Source: Candidatus Kosakonia sp. 282A-S69 (lineage in GTDB: Bacteria; Pseudomonadota; Gammaproteobacteria; Enterobacterales; Enterobacteriaceae). From it: a DNA stretch of 64,000 bases. The translations under genes were made by a program, and so were the position numbers. The stretch's first letter is position 1. Each line of letters starts with the position of its first letter. Of the stretch, positions 13,601-20,558 are shown piece after piece. The notes beneath the pieces were generated by a model, which saw only the letters and a program-made list of their open reading frames with translations, ran no database searches and was not told the origin of the DNA. The stretch lies in contig NZ_JAROAU010000003.1 in NCBI RefSeq assembly GCF_029433855.1, forward strand, positions 657,406 through 721,405. The letters are read 5' to 3'.

Positions 13601-13796
13601 AGCGGAAGATGACCTGCTGATTAAAGGGAGCATTGGCGATGAGATCAACCTCAAGCAGGGTGTCAGCGATACCTGGGCGATCAGCGGGCAGCGCGACGTG
13701 GATGGCATTCAGTTCGACGTTTATCACAACAGTTCGCAGGCCAATACCCTCAGTGATGTGCTGATCCAGCATGGCCTGCACGTCAATATGGTCTGA
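1608..13796 (+). CDS. bapA: BapA-type giant adhesin, 36 Ig-like repeats, type I secreted
   Basis: 4062 residues; ATG follows GAGGTG at good spacing. Residues 1-130 form a BapA-type N-terminal prefix domain, 135-155 an Ala/Gly-rich hydrophobic stretch, and ~156-190 a GGGDN-rich linker. From ~195 to ~3832 I count 36 Ig-like repeats of ~100 residues. Each opens like DNIIN..E and carries LSG, VTVTLNGKTY, DGSW and VTDAAGN signatures. A Thr/Ala-rich spacer (~3833-3900) follows, then a C-terminal export domain with one RTX-like motif (GSSGNDTIHL and IDGGEGVDTL, near 3922-3945). The family is an extracellular adhesin for biofilm formation and host attachment, exported by the transporter encoded by the next three genes. 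Salmonella BapA is ~3800 residues in the same smpB-ssrA interval. Confidence 0.93.
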   Translation: MAPQNSLPGSVDVINQKTGDVVAQYAKGSDRIVNLTDTSIVRVNASQESVNFFEREGNDLIVHMKDGSTVRYNSFFTVDSEGLHSELIFEDELGTYQAAFPYAAAAGPATAEAIVPAFSEVALGSLVGASGFSGLAVLGGLAAVGGIVGVAAAASSNGGGSNNGGGDNGSGGGDNGGGNNGGGDNGGGETPAIPTLRINAIASDNIINLVESTEPQLLSGVTEVVNAGSTVTISANGQTWTTTVQDDGSWNVWLTPEDLSAFGQGLHVLRFALFSGSDAVATADSEIIISTTPPVLELTQFTPGDILDQDQHVADKIVRGFVGAEDAGSTIFVTLNGRTYSAIANAEGQWELVIPAADMALLEDRQSYTLLYRAVDIAGNVSEETRTFSTNFNTPDITINPVATDNIINSAEILITQVLSGQTYNIPPGQLVTITLNGKTYYAEVMGDGSWKTSIPAGDLGLLPQGDSALTVTVNDADGNAIVRTVPINVDTTLTGVAIAILSTDDYLNASEAENPLEVRGVTTVFGEGVTIYVTVNGINYPVTSIDASGRWSVTIPSEDLLRLQDGANVIIATVELDDQSAQDSRTLNVQVHRLPDPVMDAPFGDGYLNAAEKGVDQVLSGNTGLTSIGQRVTVQVAGKTYQATVDNDGTWKVTIPAGDLQTIPDGLVTVTVNASDAAGNTTPLTGTAIVDTQFPALSLLPLTNDGKLNGAELGQDQILSGVSGVSEQGQTVVITLNGKTYTTVVGSDGNWQLTLPAADLSALQTGSYPLTVTLTDAAGNSTTVTQPVNVKTSGVQIGVQPLTDGNALDAAEIKVDQILHGTSSAEAGSIVTVILNGVRYEGVTDVQGNWQVTLPAVELQKLGDGGQTLTVSVTDGFGQSTTIESGFNVDTTSDAVAINIIASDDYLNASEAAEGLTIRGNSAGLPAGTIVTVTLNGVDYAATIQADGSWQTQVDPAALQALADGTQTVTATVSTSGGTLLDSHDFTVAINTLPNVTVDPAFIDNVVNIAEAAQNQTLTGNTNISGAGQTVVALLNGQRYTGVVNPDGSWSLTLPQGAMELLAEGPGSLTVVATDVAGNSANSTVNFTVDKTPPSLSVTPINGTDVLNGSNIATGITLSGTTSADAASVVITLNGKSYPATITDGSWSVNLDNAALSDLANGASSWTVTATDSAGNVTTAIRTVNVDTTAPNVVMDPVARDNVIDLAEQNAGFSLTGRTVPAEPGATVSVTLNGQTLTGVVGGDGLWTIPVAPSVISGLTNGSYPISVTVTDSAGNASQPVSSTFTVDTTASAIAVNPVDGDNRVSAADIADGLTISGTSVRIPEGNTITVTLNGVQYTATVTAGGSWQLTVPNADAAAIADGTVTLTVTGVDENNAVVSNELPFTLITHVLPQPVVNAPFGDGVVNAQEAAAGGNLAGNTGVPGAGQSVTITIDNGAPLTAQVDANGNWTLPLTPAQLGALGEGSHTVTVTATDAAGNTVSSSSPMTVDTVLPTFAINNVTADNIINSAEAAGAITISGTGVYDAQSAQTVIVLVNGQNYDAIIQPDGTWSVVLPGGALAGVPDGPVAVRVTVTDAAGNSTTQTSSFTLDASPANAPQVQIDKVAGDDFINRAEANGLSGVTLSGSSQNVEEGQTLTVTLNGKNYTATVNAEGRWSVTVPPADLAQVPDGRQAISVTVNDVAGNSTISSHNVTFAAQPGSQPTITINPVAQDDVINALERGQPLNISGSSTSLAAGTVITVLFNDKTYTGSVNSNGDWTITVPQADMQALDETANGTPYLVSASAVDAAQNPASASSSVTVDLTAPTLVVDVATSFLGDGYISIAEAAVDQEIGGTGTAGETVTLTLNGTTLSALVNEQGEWSMVIPAGSLQALPQGSSQITFVTTDAEGNSRPQVVDINVKTLNGPTMTLDPMFGNNIVSIDEAASDSTLSGSVSGLANGTPVVVTINGKDYDGAVNDGSWSVVIPRDSLDTSGQYTVTVSGVDEFGNPATVNGNLDVVLTRPTATITEPLFGDDNILGQAEANAGVQLTGSTGQAGPGQSVTLILDNAQEFTGTVDNNGNWIVSLTPAQLIAITDGTHNVQVSITDRAGNTTVSEPASVEIRTDPLPEPQLAPLFTDGILSATEAAGTQTLSGQLNLDPSRVASVTVSINNGTPLAATINADGTWSLVVDSATLQALPDGVLPVTVTVTDTADNQATGQGSFEAIINALPQASYVTPFGDFTLNRAETLSDQLITGNTGVIGTGQTVTVVLGNQTYTGTVNENGDWTVTVPQGDLALLSDNDSLPFSVTVRDRAGNNATTDAQQTPDVTVHTTLPAPTVTNPFGDGIVNMTEAAGEVTLAGLTGATGPNQYVTVKIDVDGVTYTANVDNSGNWSVVLPAGTLQSLAPGAHEIAIYAEDQYGNSNTSTVDYQVALTPPSVTITAPVFADGYVSAAEAAAGTTLSGTFSSSYPANAVVKVTIGDQTFDATVNGTEWTLAMDAADWSSITARGQQSVTVSVTDGAQNVGTASTTTTLLLDPPTISVTAPFAGDNLLDFAESQTSQAIGGTSTGLATGDTVRVTFAGGNVFETTVLADGSWELVLTPTDLAQLQAGAITVEGIDKAGNVGTATNGGTLSIDLTPPTYSVNMDLVAGDNYVNATEFSSGTLQLSGRAFNLNGTNLTILNGSTVLGSATVNPDGSWTLDVPRASLPDGNYTLTVQSDAQPGTTASQRVVVDTVAPTLAMTQFTSDDVINSSEKAVAQTISGTSDAEGSQVTVTLNGKTYTALVANGTWAVDVPSSDMAALEDGSYTITATLSDAAGNATDVSQNFTVDASSPLLAVDALSVPPVLNSVNAVSGVVVQGQGEPGNSVTIQLGPLSWTGTVDQQGNWSHTFPQLDLNTLTDGPQVVTISSTDAAGNTSSNSVSLNVALNKALGVAIDQVFNDGILNVAESLVTQLLTGKVSGDYRGAKVSLTVIGTDFTIEDLAVAPDGSYAFSLPPSLWQGLIADTLQLQVGVVDANGNTRYETIDVGLALTDLPAVSGVVIAGDNVINLVESTVAQTLSGTVSNVANVTSVVVNFGGQAINATVDALGNWSAALPAELLSTLPDGTATANVTVTDKFGNVIKSDASFNVVSHNLPAISLDPLFGDGVLSIPELASGLLSGTATNLAGRELTIKIGDATAFTTNVDNSGRWSVNLPDAVKAALQGLGSGTQTVTITATDQYGNQASQSAGLKVNLVAPVLNNVTLFGDGLLNVADSLVNQTISGAASGAPGGSTVQVAIGAKVFTGVVNANGTFTIALTPTDLAGLADGTFTPSITLLTPDGNSSTTAGSQVTIGVKNVPTVAITSLFGNDGFLNQSEALAAQTISGTVSGLTSGQVTVTVGSTAYQVPITDGRWSLALSAGALASIADGTLSVTATVTDTVGNTATGSQLVNAIVQAVPSIGINTLFGNGTLDLNDLLSNPILSGTSSNLAVGTQITVKVGPLSYTTTVGANGQWQLAIPAVSLQNLQDGNNALQVSASATDAAGNIASVVQSASVAIQALPTVAITSLFGDGALSLADITTAQVISGTSQNAAGSQLTVTVGGKNYFTTVASNGSWSVTVPKVDLSALADGTQAVSVAVTNAAGKVANITSPLDVITHNLPTISLSSLFGNDGYLNISEAANGQVIGGKIGGVVSGSTVVVTLGGTPIAATVDANGNWTATISKTLLQGLTSGTTKVGVSVTDRVGNTTATEADVQVKLTQPTLSTNPVTNLTSVLSNVLLGLVGSAKLTISGASTNLNQGAIVNVNLLNLAKSTAIVGADGKWSTQLDVGLDLAKILTLNTVVNLYAADVAGNQAYLNVGLNGSNPTTTPPAGTTASLMAEANTFSLLAASASEEADSTSRDSLNTQHTATVETARQPATETATAATASDESYTIGGLSIDLADGTSESGESVEGSSGNDTIHLSSLGFVQIDGGEGVDTLVLDGANLLLNLIELGSKVSNIEVIDLGKSGSNSITLDLNEALNITDKAEDDLLIKGSIGDEINLKQGVSDTWAISGQRDVDGIQFDVYHNSSQANTLSDVLIQHGLHVNMV

Positions 13797-13863
13797 CGTT
13801 CTGCCGCCTCAGGGATGAGGCGCATTAAGGAAGAGGTCACACGGGTATATCAGGGGTGGATGA

Positions 13864-15204
13864 ATGAGAAGAGCGGTAGGGTTGTTGTTGTTGGTTATGC
13901 CCGTTACGAGTCTGTTAGCAGCACCCGGCGAAGAGCAGGATTTTCGCTGGCAGAGCGCGCCAGCCGAACAGCGCGCGGCGCAGCTTACGATCAAAGATGC
14001 CATTTTGCGCGCCTTTGCCCGTAATCCAAAAATTGCCCAGGCGGCCGCGCAGATCCGCGTGGGCAACGCGAATTTAACCGAGGCGGAGAGCGCCTGGTTC
14101 CCGCAACTCTCTTTGCAGGGCAACCTGGGGCGCTCGCACCGCACCGACTCTTCCGGGTCGTTAAATAACAACGGTTCCGGCGGCGTCACCTTACGCCAGC
14201 TGATCTACGATTTTGGCAAAACCGGCGGCAGCATCGATGAGCAGCACAATCTCTCTGATGCCTGGCGCTACGATCTCAACAGCACCCTGAATGAAGTGGG
14301 GATGCAGACCCTGCAAGCCTATTTGCAGGTCAAGCGCTACCAGGCGCTGGCTGAGGCGGCGCGCAATAATATCCGCTCGCTGGAGAGCGTGCTGGAGATG
14401 GCGACGCTACGCTCCGAAGCGGGATTAAGCTCGGCCTCCGATGGCCTGCAGGCGCAGTCGCGTATTGCCGGAATGCACGCTACGCTTGCGCAATATGAGG
14501 CGCAGATGCGCTCCGCCCAGGCGGCGCTCAGCGTGCTGACTGGCGTCGTTGCCGATCATTTGCCCGACCTGCCTGAAGATCTTCTCAAACAAAATATCAC
14601 CCTTGATGCGCTGCCCTATGAGCGTAACAACAGCGTGCGCAGCGCGCAGGCGAAACAGCTGGCGGCAGAGCAGCGCATTCGTCAGGCGCAGGCGCAGCAC
14701 TGGCCGACGCTCTCGGTGCAGGCGGGGCGTACCCGCTATCAGAACGATCAAAGCAGCTACTGGGATGACCAGGTGCAGCTGGTGGTCGATGCGCCGCTCT
14801 ATCAGGGCGGGGCGGTGAGCGCACGCGTCGATGCCGCGCAGGGGGATCGTGCTAATGCTCAGGCTGCCGTGGAGGCCAGCAAGCTGGATGTTAACCAGCG
14901 GGCGGCAACGGCGTGGGCCGATTTGACCGGTGCGCAGCTACGCCAGCAGGCGGGCGAGGCGCAGGCCAACAGCGCCGGGCGCGCGCGCGGCGTCTACCGC
15001 GATGAGTACCGGCTGAGCAAGCGCAGCCTGAACGATCTGCTCAGCATTGAACAGGATGTCTTCCAGGCCGATACCGCGTCGATTACCGCGCGCTATGACG
15101 CCTGGGATGCCGCCGTGCGTTATGCCGCCGCGGCAGACAACCTGCTTGATATGTTGGGAATTGAACGCAGTCGTACGGTGGGCGATGACCTGCCCGCGCT
15201 GTAA
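13864..15204 (+). CDS. bapB: TolC-family outer membrane channel of the Bap secretion system
   Basis: 446 residues with a signal peptide (hydrophobic residues 5-18, cleavage near Ala19-Ala20). The body has the long amphipathic helices and duplicated outer-membrane-factor organisation of TolC/LapE proteins, including QLIYDFGKTGGSI and DAPLYQGGAVSARVDAA segments in the two halves. It would form the trimeric outer membrane duct of the type I system. The gene is 67 bp downstream of bapA and 21 bp upstream of bapC, in one operon. A dedicated TolC paralogue is typical of giant-adhesin clusters. Confidence 0.9.
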   Translation: MRRAVGLLLLVMPVTSLLAAPGEEQDFRWQSAPAEQRAAQLTIKDAILRAFARNPKIAQAAAQIRVGNANLTEAESAWFPQLSLQGNLGRSHRTDSSGSLNNNGSGGVTLRQLIYDFGKTGGSIDEQHNLSDAWRYDLNSTLNEVGMQTLQAYLQVKRYQALAEAARNNIRSLESVLEMATLRSEAGLSSASDGLQAQSRIAGMHATLAQYEAQMRSAQAALSVLTGVVADHLPDLPEDLLKQNITLDALPYERNNSVRSAQAKQLAAEQRIRQAQAQHWPTLSVQAGRTRYQNDQSSYWDDQVQLVVDAPLYQGGAVSARVDAAQGDRANAQAAVEASKLDVNQRAATAWADLTGAQLRQQAGEAQANSAGRARGVYRDEYRLSKRSLNDLLSIEQDVFQADTASITARYDAWDAAVRYAAAADNLLDMLGIERSRTVGDDLPAL

Positions 15205-15225
15205 GCGCACAACACAGGAGTGGTA

Positions 15226-17358
15226 ATGCAAGAGCCGGATACCGAAAGCTGGATTAATGTGATGGTGCGCGCGGCAGGACGCTTTGGTCTGCCCGCCGAT
15301 GCGCCCGCGGTGCGTCAACAGATGCGCTGGTTTGAAGCGCTGCCGCTCAGCGCAAAGCTTGAGCGTCTTAGCGGATTAATGGGGTTACAGGTGCGCAGCG
15401 TGCCGCTCGCCCGCATGCGCTGGAATGCGCAAAACCTGCCGGTAATTGTGCAACTGGAGAGTGGTGAGTTGCTGCTGCTCGAGTCGCTGGATGCTGACGG
15501 GCTGGCGACCTACTGGCTCGATAATGGCGGCGATCTGGTGCGCGAAGAGCCGCTGGAGACGCTGCTTACCCGCGTGAAGCCTGAAGTGGTGATGCTGGGC
15601 ATTGCCGCACGCGGGCGCGATTCGCGGATTGATGATTTTACCCGCCCGTGGGAGGCGCACTGGTTCTGGAAGCACTTTCGCCACAGCGGGCGCAAGCTGG
15701 CGGAGATCGCTCTCGCGTCGGTGGTCGGTAACGTGCTGGCGCTGGCTGGCATCCTTTTCTCCATGCAGGTTTATGACCGGGTGATCCCGGCGCAATCCCT
15801 GCCGACGCTGTGGGTGCTCTTTTTTGGCGTCCTGCTGGCGGCGGCGCTGGAGTTCTTTATCCGCCTCGCGCGTACCCATGTCTCTGACATTATGGGCAAA
15901 CATATCGACCTTAATGTCTCTTCGCTCTTTTTTGCCCGCGCGATGGCAATCAAAAACGATGCGCGACCAAAATCGACCGGATCGTTTATTTCGCAACTGC
16001 GTGAGCTTGATCAGGTGCGCGAACTGCTTACCTCCACTACCGTTGGCGCGGCGATGGATATCCCTTTTGTGCTGCTGTTTCTCGGCATTATGGCGCTGGT
16101 CGGCGGCCCGCTGGTGATCATTCCGCTGATTGCCATTCCGCTGATTATCATTCCGGGGCTGCTGGTGCAGTGGCCGATGGCGAAGCTGGCGAAAGCGGGG
16201 ATGCGCGAGAGTGCGATCCGCAACGCGGTGCTGGTGGAGTCCATCGAAGGGGTGGAGGACATTAAAGCGTTACAGGCGGAACCCTATTTCCAGCGGCAGT
16301 GGGAAAACACCCACGCTGTGGGGGCTAACGTGGGCATGAAGCAGCGCGTATGGGGCGCAAGGTTGAGCGGCTGGGCCTCGACGGTGCAGCAGATCACCTA
16401 TGCCGGCATGCTGGTGTTTGGCTGTTTTCTGGTGATCGATGGCGACATTACTACCGGGACGCTGGTGGCGTGTAGTTTGCTTTCCTCACGCACCATTGCA
16501 CCGCTGATGCAGCTCACCATGGTCTTCTCCCGCTGGCAGCATGCCAAATCGGCGATGAGCGGCCTTAACGATCTGCTGAAAAAGCCCCTCGATAAAGAGG
16601 CGGATAAGAAGATGGCGCACTGCCCGGTGCTGGCCGGCCACTTTCAGCTGCAACAGATGCAGTACAGCTATGACGAAGAGAAGGGCGATCTGGCACTTAA
16701 TATTCATGAACTGGAGATCAAACCGGGTGAGCGAGTGGCGATCCTTGGCAAAACCGGCGCCGGGAAATCGACGCTGCTGAAAATGCTCGCTGGTCAGGCG
16801 CAGGCCAGTAAAGGGAAAGTGATTATTGATGGCGTCGATATGGCGCATATTGACCCGACCGATGTACGTCGCCAGGTGGGTTATCTGTCGCAGGAATCGC
16901 GCCTCTTCTTCGGTACGCTGCGCCAAAACCTGATGCTTGGGCATCCCCATGCCACCGAGGCGGAGCTTATTCAGGCGCTGCGCATCAGCGGTGCGATTAA
17001 CCTTGTGCAGCAGGATGCCGCCAGCCTCGATCGGCTGATTAATGAGGGTGGACGTGGGCTCTCCGGGGGGCAGCGGCAGATGGTGCTGCTGAGCCGCTTG
17101 ATTGTGCGCAATCCGCAAATTGTGCTGCTGGATGAACCGACGGCGTCCATGGATGAGCAACTTGAAGCGTGGGTGATCCGCCAACTACAGCAATGGCTGA
17201 CCGGACGTACGCTGGTGCTGGTGACCCATCGCCCCGCGCTGCTCAACTTAGTGGATCGGATTGTGGTGATGGAGAACGGCAAAGTGGTCGCCGATGGGCC
17301 GCGCGATACGCTGCTGAAACAGGCGGCGCGCAACAGTAACGTGACGTCCATCGTCTGA
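15226..17358 (+). CDS. bapC: Type I secretion ABC transporter, permease/ATPase
   Basis: 710 residues from the ATG at 15226, which has AGGAG five bases upstream; an in-frame GTG at 15220 overlaps that ribosome site and is less likely. The N-terminal ~130 residues are a C39-peptidase-like domain without an evident catalytic Cys, as in LapB/HlyB exporters that do not cleave their substrate. A six-helix transmembrane domain follows (~150-440). The ATPase domain has Walker A GKTGAGKST (~507), signature LSGGQRQ (~611) and Walker B IVLLDEPT (~632). It energises export of BapA across the inner membrane. Confidence 0.93.
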   Translation: MQEPDTESWINVMVRAAGRFGLPADAPAVRQQMRWFEALPLSAKLERLSGLMGLQVRSVPLARMRWNAQNLPVIVQLESGELLLLESLDADGLATYWLDNGGDLVREEPLETLLTRVKPEVVMLGIAARGRDSRIDDFTRPWEAHWFWKHFRHSGRKLAEIALASVVGNVLALAGILFSMQVYDRVIPAQSLPTLWVLFFGVLLAAALEFFIRLARTHVSDIMGKHIDLNVSSLFFARAMAIKNDARPKSTGSFISQLRELDQVRELLTSTTVGAAMDIPFVLLFLGIMALVGGPLVIIPLIAIPLIIIPGLLVQWPMAKLAKAGMRESAIRNAVLVESIEGVEDIKALQAEPYFQRQWENTHAVGANVGMKQRVWGARLSGWASTVQQITYAGMLVFGCFLVIDGDITTGTLVACSLLSSRTIAPLMQLTMVFSRWQHAKSAMSGLNDLLKKPLDKEADKKMAHCPVLAGHFQLQQMQYSYDEEKGDLALNIHELEIKPGERVAILGKTGAGKSTLLKMLAGQAQASKGKVIIDGVDMAHIDPTDVRRQVGYLSQESRLFFGTLRQNLMLGHPHATEAELIQALRISGAINLVQQDAASLDRLINEGGRGLSGGQRQMVLLSRLIVRNPQIVLLDEPTASMDEQLEAWVIRQLQQWLTGRTLVLVTHRPALLNLVDRIVVMENGKVVADGPRDTLLKQAARNSNVTSIV

Positions 17359-17369
17359 GGAGCGGGAAA

Positions 17370-18539
17370 ATGAGTCAACTCTCAATGCAGGATGAGCTGG
17401 CGCGGCAGGGGCGCTTCTACTCGTCGGTGATCTGGCTGACGCTGCTTGGCCTGGTGGTGTTTATTGCCTGGGCGACATTTGCCATTCTTGATGAGGTAAC
17501 TGTCGGCACCGGCAAAATCACCCCCTCGACCCATGCGCAGGTGATTGAAAGCCTTGATGGCGGGATTGTCAGCGCCCTGATGGTGAAAGAGGGCGATATT
17601 GTTGAGCGCGGGCAGATGCTGGCGCGTCTCGATCCAACCCGTTTTCAGTCTAACTATGGCGAAGCGGCGGCGCGGGTGCGGGCACTGCGCGCCTCCAGCG
17701 AGCGTCTGCGCTCGGAGCTGACCGGCGAGCCGCTGCGCTTTAGCGCCGAGTCGATGCGCGAACCGGATCTGGTTGCCCGCGAACGCCAGCTGTACGAGTC
17801 GCGGCGGCGCAACCTTAACGAGACGGTGGCGAACCTGCAAAAAACCTATCAGCTGGTGATGTCGGAGTTACGTATGACCCAGCCGCTGGTGGCGAAAGGG
17901 GCGGCGAGCGATGTCGAAGTGATCCGCCTGCAACGCCAGGCGACGGAGCTGAAGGGGAAGATCGACGAGGCGCGTAACCAGTTTGCGGTGCGCGCGCGCG
18001 AAGAGCAGGTGAAAAATAATGCCGATCTCGATGCGCAGCTGCAGGTGATGGCGGGCAAAGCGGATCAGCTGGATCGCGCGGTGCTTAACTCACCGGTGCG
18101 CGGGATCGTTAAAGATGTGCAGATCAACACTGTGGGCGGGGTGGTGCAGCCGGGCGGGAAGCTGATGGAGATTGTGCCGCTGGAGGATCAGTTACTGGTG
18201 GAGACGCGCATCAACCCGCGTGATATCGCCTATATTCGCCCCGGTTTACCGGCAACGGTGAAGGTGACGGCCTACGACTCTTCCATTTACGGCGATTTAA
18301 AAGGCACTGTTGAGGTGGTCTCACCGGATACATTGCAGGATGAAGTGCGCCGCGATCAGTTTTACTACCGCGTCTATGTCCGCACGCAGAGTGCAGAGCT
18401 TAAGAACCGCAGCGGCAAAAGTTTTCCCATCCTGCCGGGGATGATCGCCAATGTGGAGATCAAAACCGGACAAAAATCGGTGATGGATTATCTGATTAAA
18501 CCGTTGAATAAACTTAATGAGGCGCTGCGGGAGCGGTAG
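17370..18539 (+). CDS. bapD: HlyD-family periplasmic adaptor of the Bap secretion system
   Basis: 389 residues. A short cytoplasmic tail is followed by one membrane helix (~20-40), then a lipoyl half-motif (GIVSALMVKEGDIVERGQML), a long coiled coil (~100-230), the second lipoyl half and a beta-barrel ending in GMIANVEIKTG. It bridges the ABC exporter and the TolC-like channel. It starts 11 bp after bapC with GGAG in between and is the last gene of the operon. Confidence 0.93.
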   Translation: MSQLSMQDELARQGRFYSSVIWLTLLGLVVFIAWATFAILDEVTVGTGKITPSTHAQVIESLDGGIVSALMVKEGDIVERGQMLARLDPTRFQSNYGEAAARVRALRASSERLRSELTGEPLRFSAESMREPDLVARERQLYESRRRNLNETVANLQKTYQLVMSELRMTQPLVAKGAASDVEVIRLQRQATELKGKIDEARNQFAVRAREEQVKNNADLDAQLQVMAGKADQLDRAVLNSPVRGIVKDVQINTVGGVVQPGGKLMEIVPLEDQLLVETRINPRDIAYIRPGLPATVKVTAYDSSIYGDLKGTVEVVSPDTLQDEVRRDQFYYRVYVRTQSAELKNRSGKSFPILPGMIANVEIKTGQKSVMDYLIKPLNKLNEALRER

Positions 18540-18553
18540 GGCAGAGAGTGGAT

Positions 18554-18576
18554 GCCCTCTCCGGGGGTGAGAGGGC
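18554..18576. terminator. Hairpin between convergent bapD and smpB
   Basis: GCCCTCTC and GAGAGGGC form a perfect 8-bp stem with a 7-base loop between two convergent genes. There is no clear T-run on either side, so it is a probable bidirectional or Rho-assisted end. Confidence 0.5.
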
Positions 18577-18591
18577 AGCGCGGGCGAGCAC

Positions 18592-19074
18592 TTAGCGACC
18601 CGCGTTTTTCATGATGCGCGCTTTGTCGAGCTGCCATTCGCGCTCTTTCAGATCGGTACGTTTGTCGTGCTGTTTCTTACCTTTTGCCACGCCGATTTTC
18701 ACTTTGCACCAGGCGTTCTTCCAGTAGAGGGAGAGCGCAACCACGGTGTAACCTTCGCGGTTGATACGGCCATAGAGTGAATCCAGCTCGCGCTGGTTCA
18801 GCAGCAGTTTGCGCGTGCGCGTCGGGTCGCAAACATAGTGGCTGGAGGCGACGGTCAGCGGCGTGAAGTTAGCGCCAAAGAGATAGGCTTCGCCATCTTT
18901 GAGGATCACGTAGCTATCACCAATGTTGGCTTTACCGGCACGTAAGGATTTTACTTCCCAGCCCTGCAGTGAAAGCCCAGCCTCAAACTCCTCTTCAATA
19001 AAGTATTCATGGCGGGCGCGCTTGTTCAGCGCAATGGTGGCTGAACCTGGTTTATATGCTTTTTTCTTCGTCAT
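18592..19074 (-). CDS. smpB: SsrA-binding protein SmpB
   Basis: 160 residues, the same length as in E. coli. It binds the tRNA-like part of tmRNA and places it in stalled ribosomes. The conserved core ([29 protein letters not shown]), the KKYDKR-like tail region ([16 protein letters not shown]) and the basic C-terminal helix that enters the mRNA channel are all present. It is transcribed leftward, divergently from ratA. Confidence 0.97.
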   Translation of the reverse strand: MTKKKAYKPGSATIALNKRARHEYFIEEEFEAGLSLQGWEVKSLRAGKANIGDSYVILKDGEAYLFGANFTPLTVASSHYVCDPTRTRKLLLNQRELDSLYGRINREGYTVVALSLYWKNAWCKVKIGVAKGKKQHDKRTDLKEREWQLDKARIMKNAGR

Positions 19075-19232
19075 AGTATCGTGGAGCCATCCGGTAATCT
19101 GATATCTGAAACTGACCTCATTGCGTCCTGTGAGGCTGAACGGGTTATCTTAGCATGAGTTAGGGCAACGCGTTTTCCTTTCAACCGGGGGAGATGTTAT
19201 TATTTAACGATTGTGTGAACGCGGAAAACCTT

Positions 19233-19670
19233 ATGCCTCAGATTAGCCGTACTGCGCTGGTGCCCTATAGCGCCGAGCAGATGTATCAGTTAGTGAACGA
19301 TGTGGACTCCTACCCGCAGTTTCTGCCAGGGTGCACCGGCAGCCGAATTCTCGACTCCGGCCCGACGGAGATGACGGCGGCCGTGGACGTGTCGAAAGCG
19401 GGGATCAGTAAGACCTTTACCACGCGCAACACGCTGGAAGCTAACAAAAGCATTTTGATGCACCTGGTGGATGGCCCGTTTAAGTCGCTGATCGGTGGCT
19501 GGACCTTCACCCCGCTCAGCTCGAATGCGTGCCGGGTTGAGTTTCAGCTCGATTTCGAGTTTACCAATAAGCTGATTGAGCTGGCTTTCGGCCGCATCTT
19601 CAAAGAGCTGGCGGCGAACATGGTGCAGGCGTTTACCCATCGCGCGAAAGAGGTTTATCGTGCCGGGTAA
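19233..19670 (+). CDS. ratA: RatA/PasT START-domain protein (ribosome association toxin, CoQ-binding family)
   Basis: 145 residues from the ATG at 19233 ([21 protein letters not shown]), which is where similarity to the SRPBCC/Coq10 fold begins. An in-frame ATG at 19194 would add 13 residues; its GGGGGAG is almost touching the start codon, so I prefer the shorter form. In E. coli the protein is reported both to block 70S assembly when overproduced and to resemble ubiquinone-binding Coq10. It overlaps ratB by 11 bp. Confidence 0.9.
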   Translation: MPQISRTALVPYSAEQMYQLVNDVDSYPQFLPGCTGSRILDSGPTEMTAAVDVSKAGISKTFTTRNTLEANKSILMHLVDGPFKSLIGGWTFTPLSSNACRVEFQLDFEFTNKLIELAFGRIFKELAANMVQAFTHRAKEVYRAG

Positions 19671-19968
19671 AATCGCTGTTGAAGTGGCCTACGCTTTGCC
19701 GGAAAAGCAGTATCTGCTACGGGTGAAGCTGGAGGTGGGCGCGACCGTCGAAGAGGCGATCCGCGCGTCCGGGCTGCTGGAGCTGCGCGAAGATATCGAC
19801 TTAAAGGTGAATAAGGTGGGTATTTACAGCCGGACAGTGAAGCTGCACGACAGCGTGAATGATGGCGACCGCGTGGAGATCTACCGCCCGCTGATTGCCG
19901 ACCCGAAAGAGCTGCGTCGACAGCGGGCTGAAAAAGCGGCGAGCGAGAAAGCGGCAAACAAGTCATAA
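19660..19968 (+). CDS. ratB: RnfH/RatB ubiquitin-like family protein
   Basis: 102 residues with a GTG start ([20 protein letters not shown]) that overlaps the end of ratA, so translation is probably coupled. It has the beta-grasp RnfH fold signature, including [12 protein letters not shown] and [23 protein letters not shown]. The Lys/Ala-rich tail is slightly longer than in E. coli (96 residues). Its role is unclear; PasI/RatB was proposed as the partner of RatA. Confidence 0.9.
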   Translation: MPGKIAVEVAYALPEKQYLLRVKLEVGATVEEAIRASGLLELREDIDLKVNKVGIYSRTVKLHDSVNDGDRVEIYRPLIADPKELRRQRAEKAASEKAANKS

Positions 19969-19995
19969 CCGGTTAGCCTGACGCGACAGACAAAA

Positions 19996-20025
19996 AAGGT
20001 GCTCACTGAGCACCTTTGCTTTTTC
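19996..20025 (+). terminator. Terminator downstream of ratB
   Basis: AAAGGTGCTC and GAGCACCTTT form a 10-bp stem with a 2-3 base loop, followed by TGCTTTTTC. It could also serve bamE from the other side (A-run at 19992-19998). Confidence 0.8.
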
Positions 20026-20066
20026 AGGCGGTTAAACAGGGTGGCGTCTAACCGCTTTGTTCAAAC

Positions 20067-20411
20067 TTAGCGCTGCTTAGTCAGTGCCGGTTTGTTGTCG
20101 ATATTGATTAACACGCCGTTGCTGTTGAAGGTGAGGGTCAGCGTCTGCTGAGTTACATCTTCATGGCCTGGCTGCTGACGGAAGATATAGAACCAGGTGT
20201 TGGTACCAAACGGATCGCTCATCATCGGGGTTCCCAGTGCATACGCAACCTGCTGTTGCGTCATGCCCACGCGGATTTTGGCAACGTCGGTGGGCGTCAG
20301 GTAGTTCCCCTGGTTGATATCCGGACGGTAGACCACGCGTTCCAGAGTGGAGCAACCAGCGGTCAACATCAGAAGAACCGCTGCGGCAGCAGTCAGCATT
20401 TTACAGCGCAT
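20067..20411 (-). CDS. bamE: Outer membrane assembly lipoprotein BamE
   Basis: 114 residues with a lipoprotein signal peptide and lipobox LTAGC (Cys20). The SmpA/OmlA domain follows, including [20 protein letters not shown] and [13 protein letters not shown]. BamE is a small lipoprotein of the Bam complex that inserts beta-barrel proteins. The partner gene bamD is also in this window at 58447-59184. Confidence 0.97.
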   Translation of the reverse strand: MRCKMLTAAAAVLLMLTAGCSTLERVVYRPDINQGNYLTPTDVAKIRVGMTQQQVAYALGTPMMSDPFGTNTWFYIFRQQPGHEDVTQQTLTLTFNSNGVLINIDNKPALTKQR

Positions 20412-20558
20412 AGTGATTTGATTCCTTTTCGGGCCCGAACAGTACGTGGCTCATATGTAATATGCCGATAATAATAGACCTTTCGCCAGTTTAAAACCTT
20501 TGTGGCCGGGTCTGTTGTCGTTTTGTCGAGAAGTCAGACCGTCATATTACCGAAAAGT

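Noticed and set aside
1820-13781. Dozens of antisense frames of 60-220 codons opposite bapA
   Set aside because: They follow the repeat period and high GC of bapA, have no consistent ribosome sites and encode Pro/Ser/Thr-rich sequence typical of shadow frames.
19194-19232. Longer ratA start at 19194
   Set aside because: The ribosome site would abut the ATG and the extra residues lie outside the conserved domain. It remains possible because E. coli annotation has used a similar extension.
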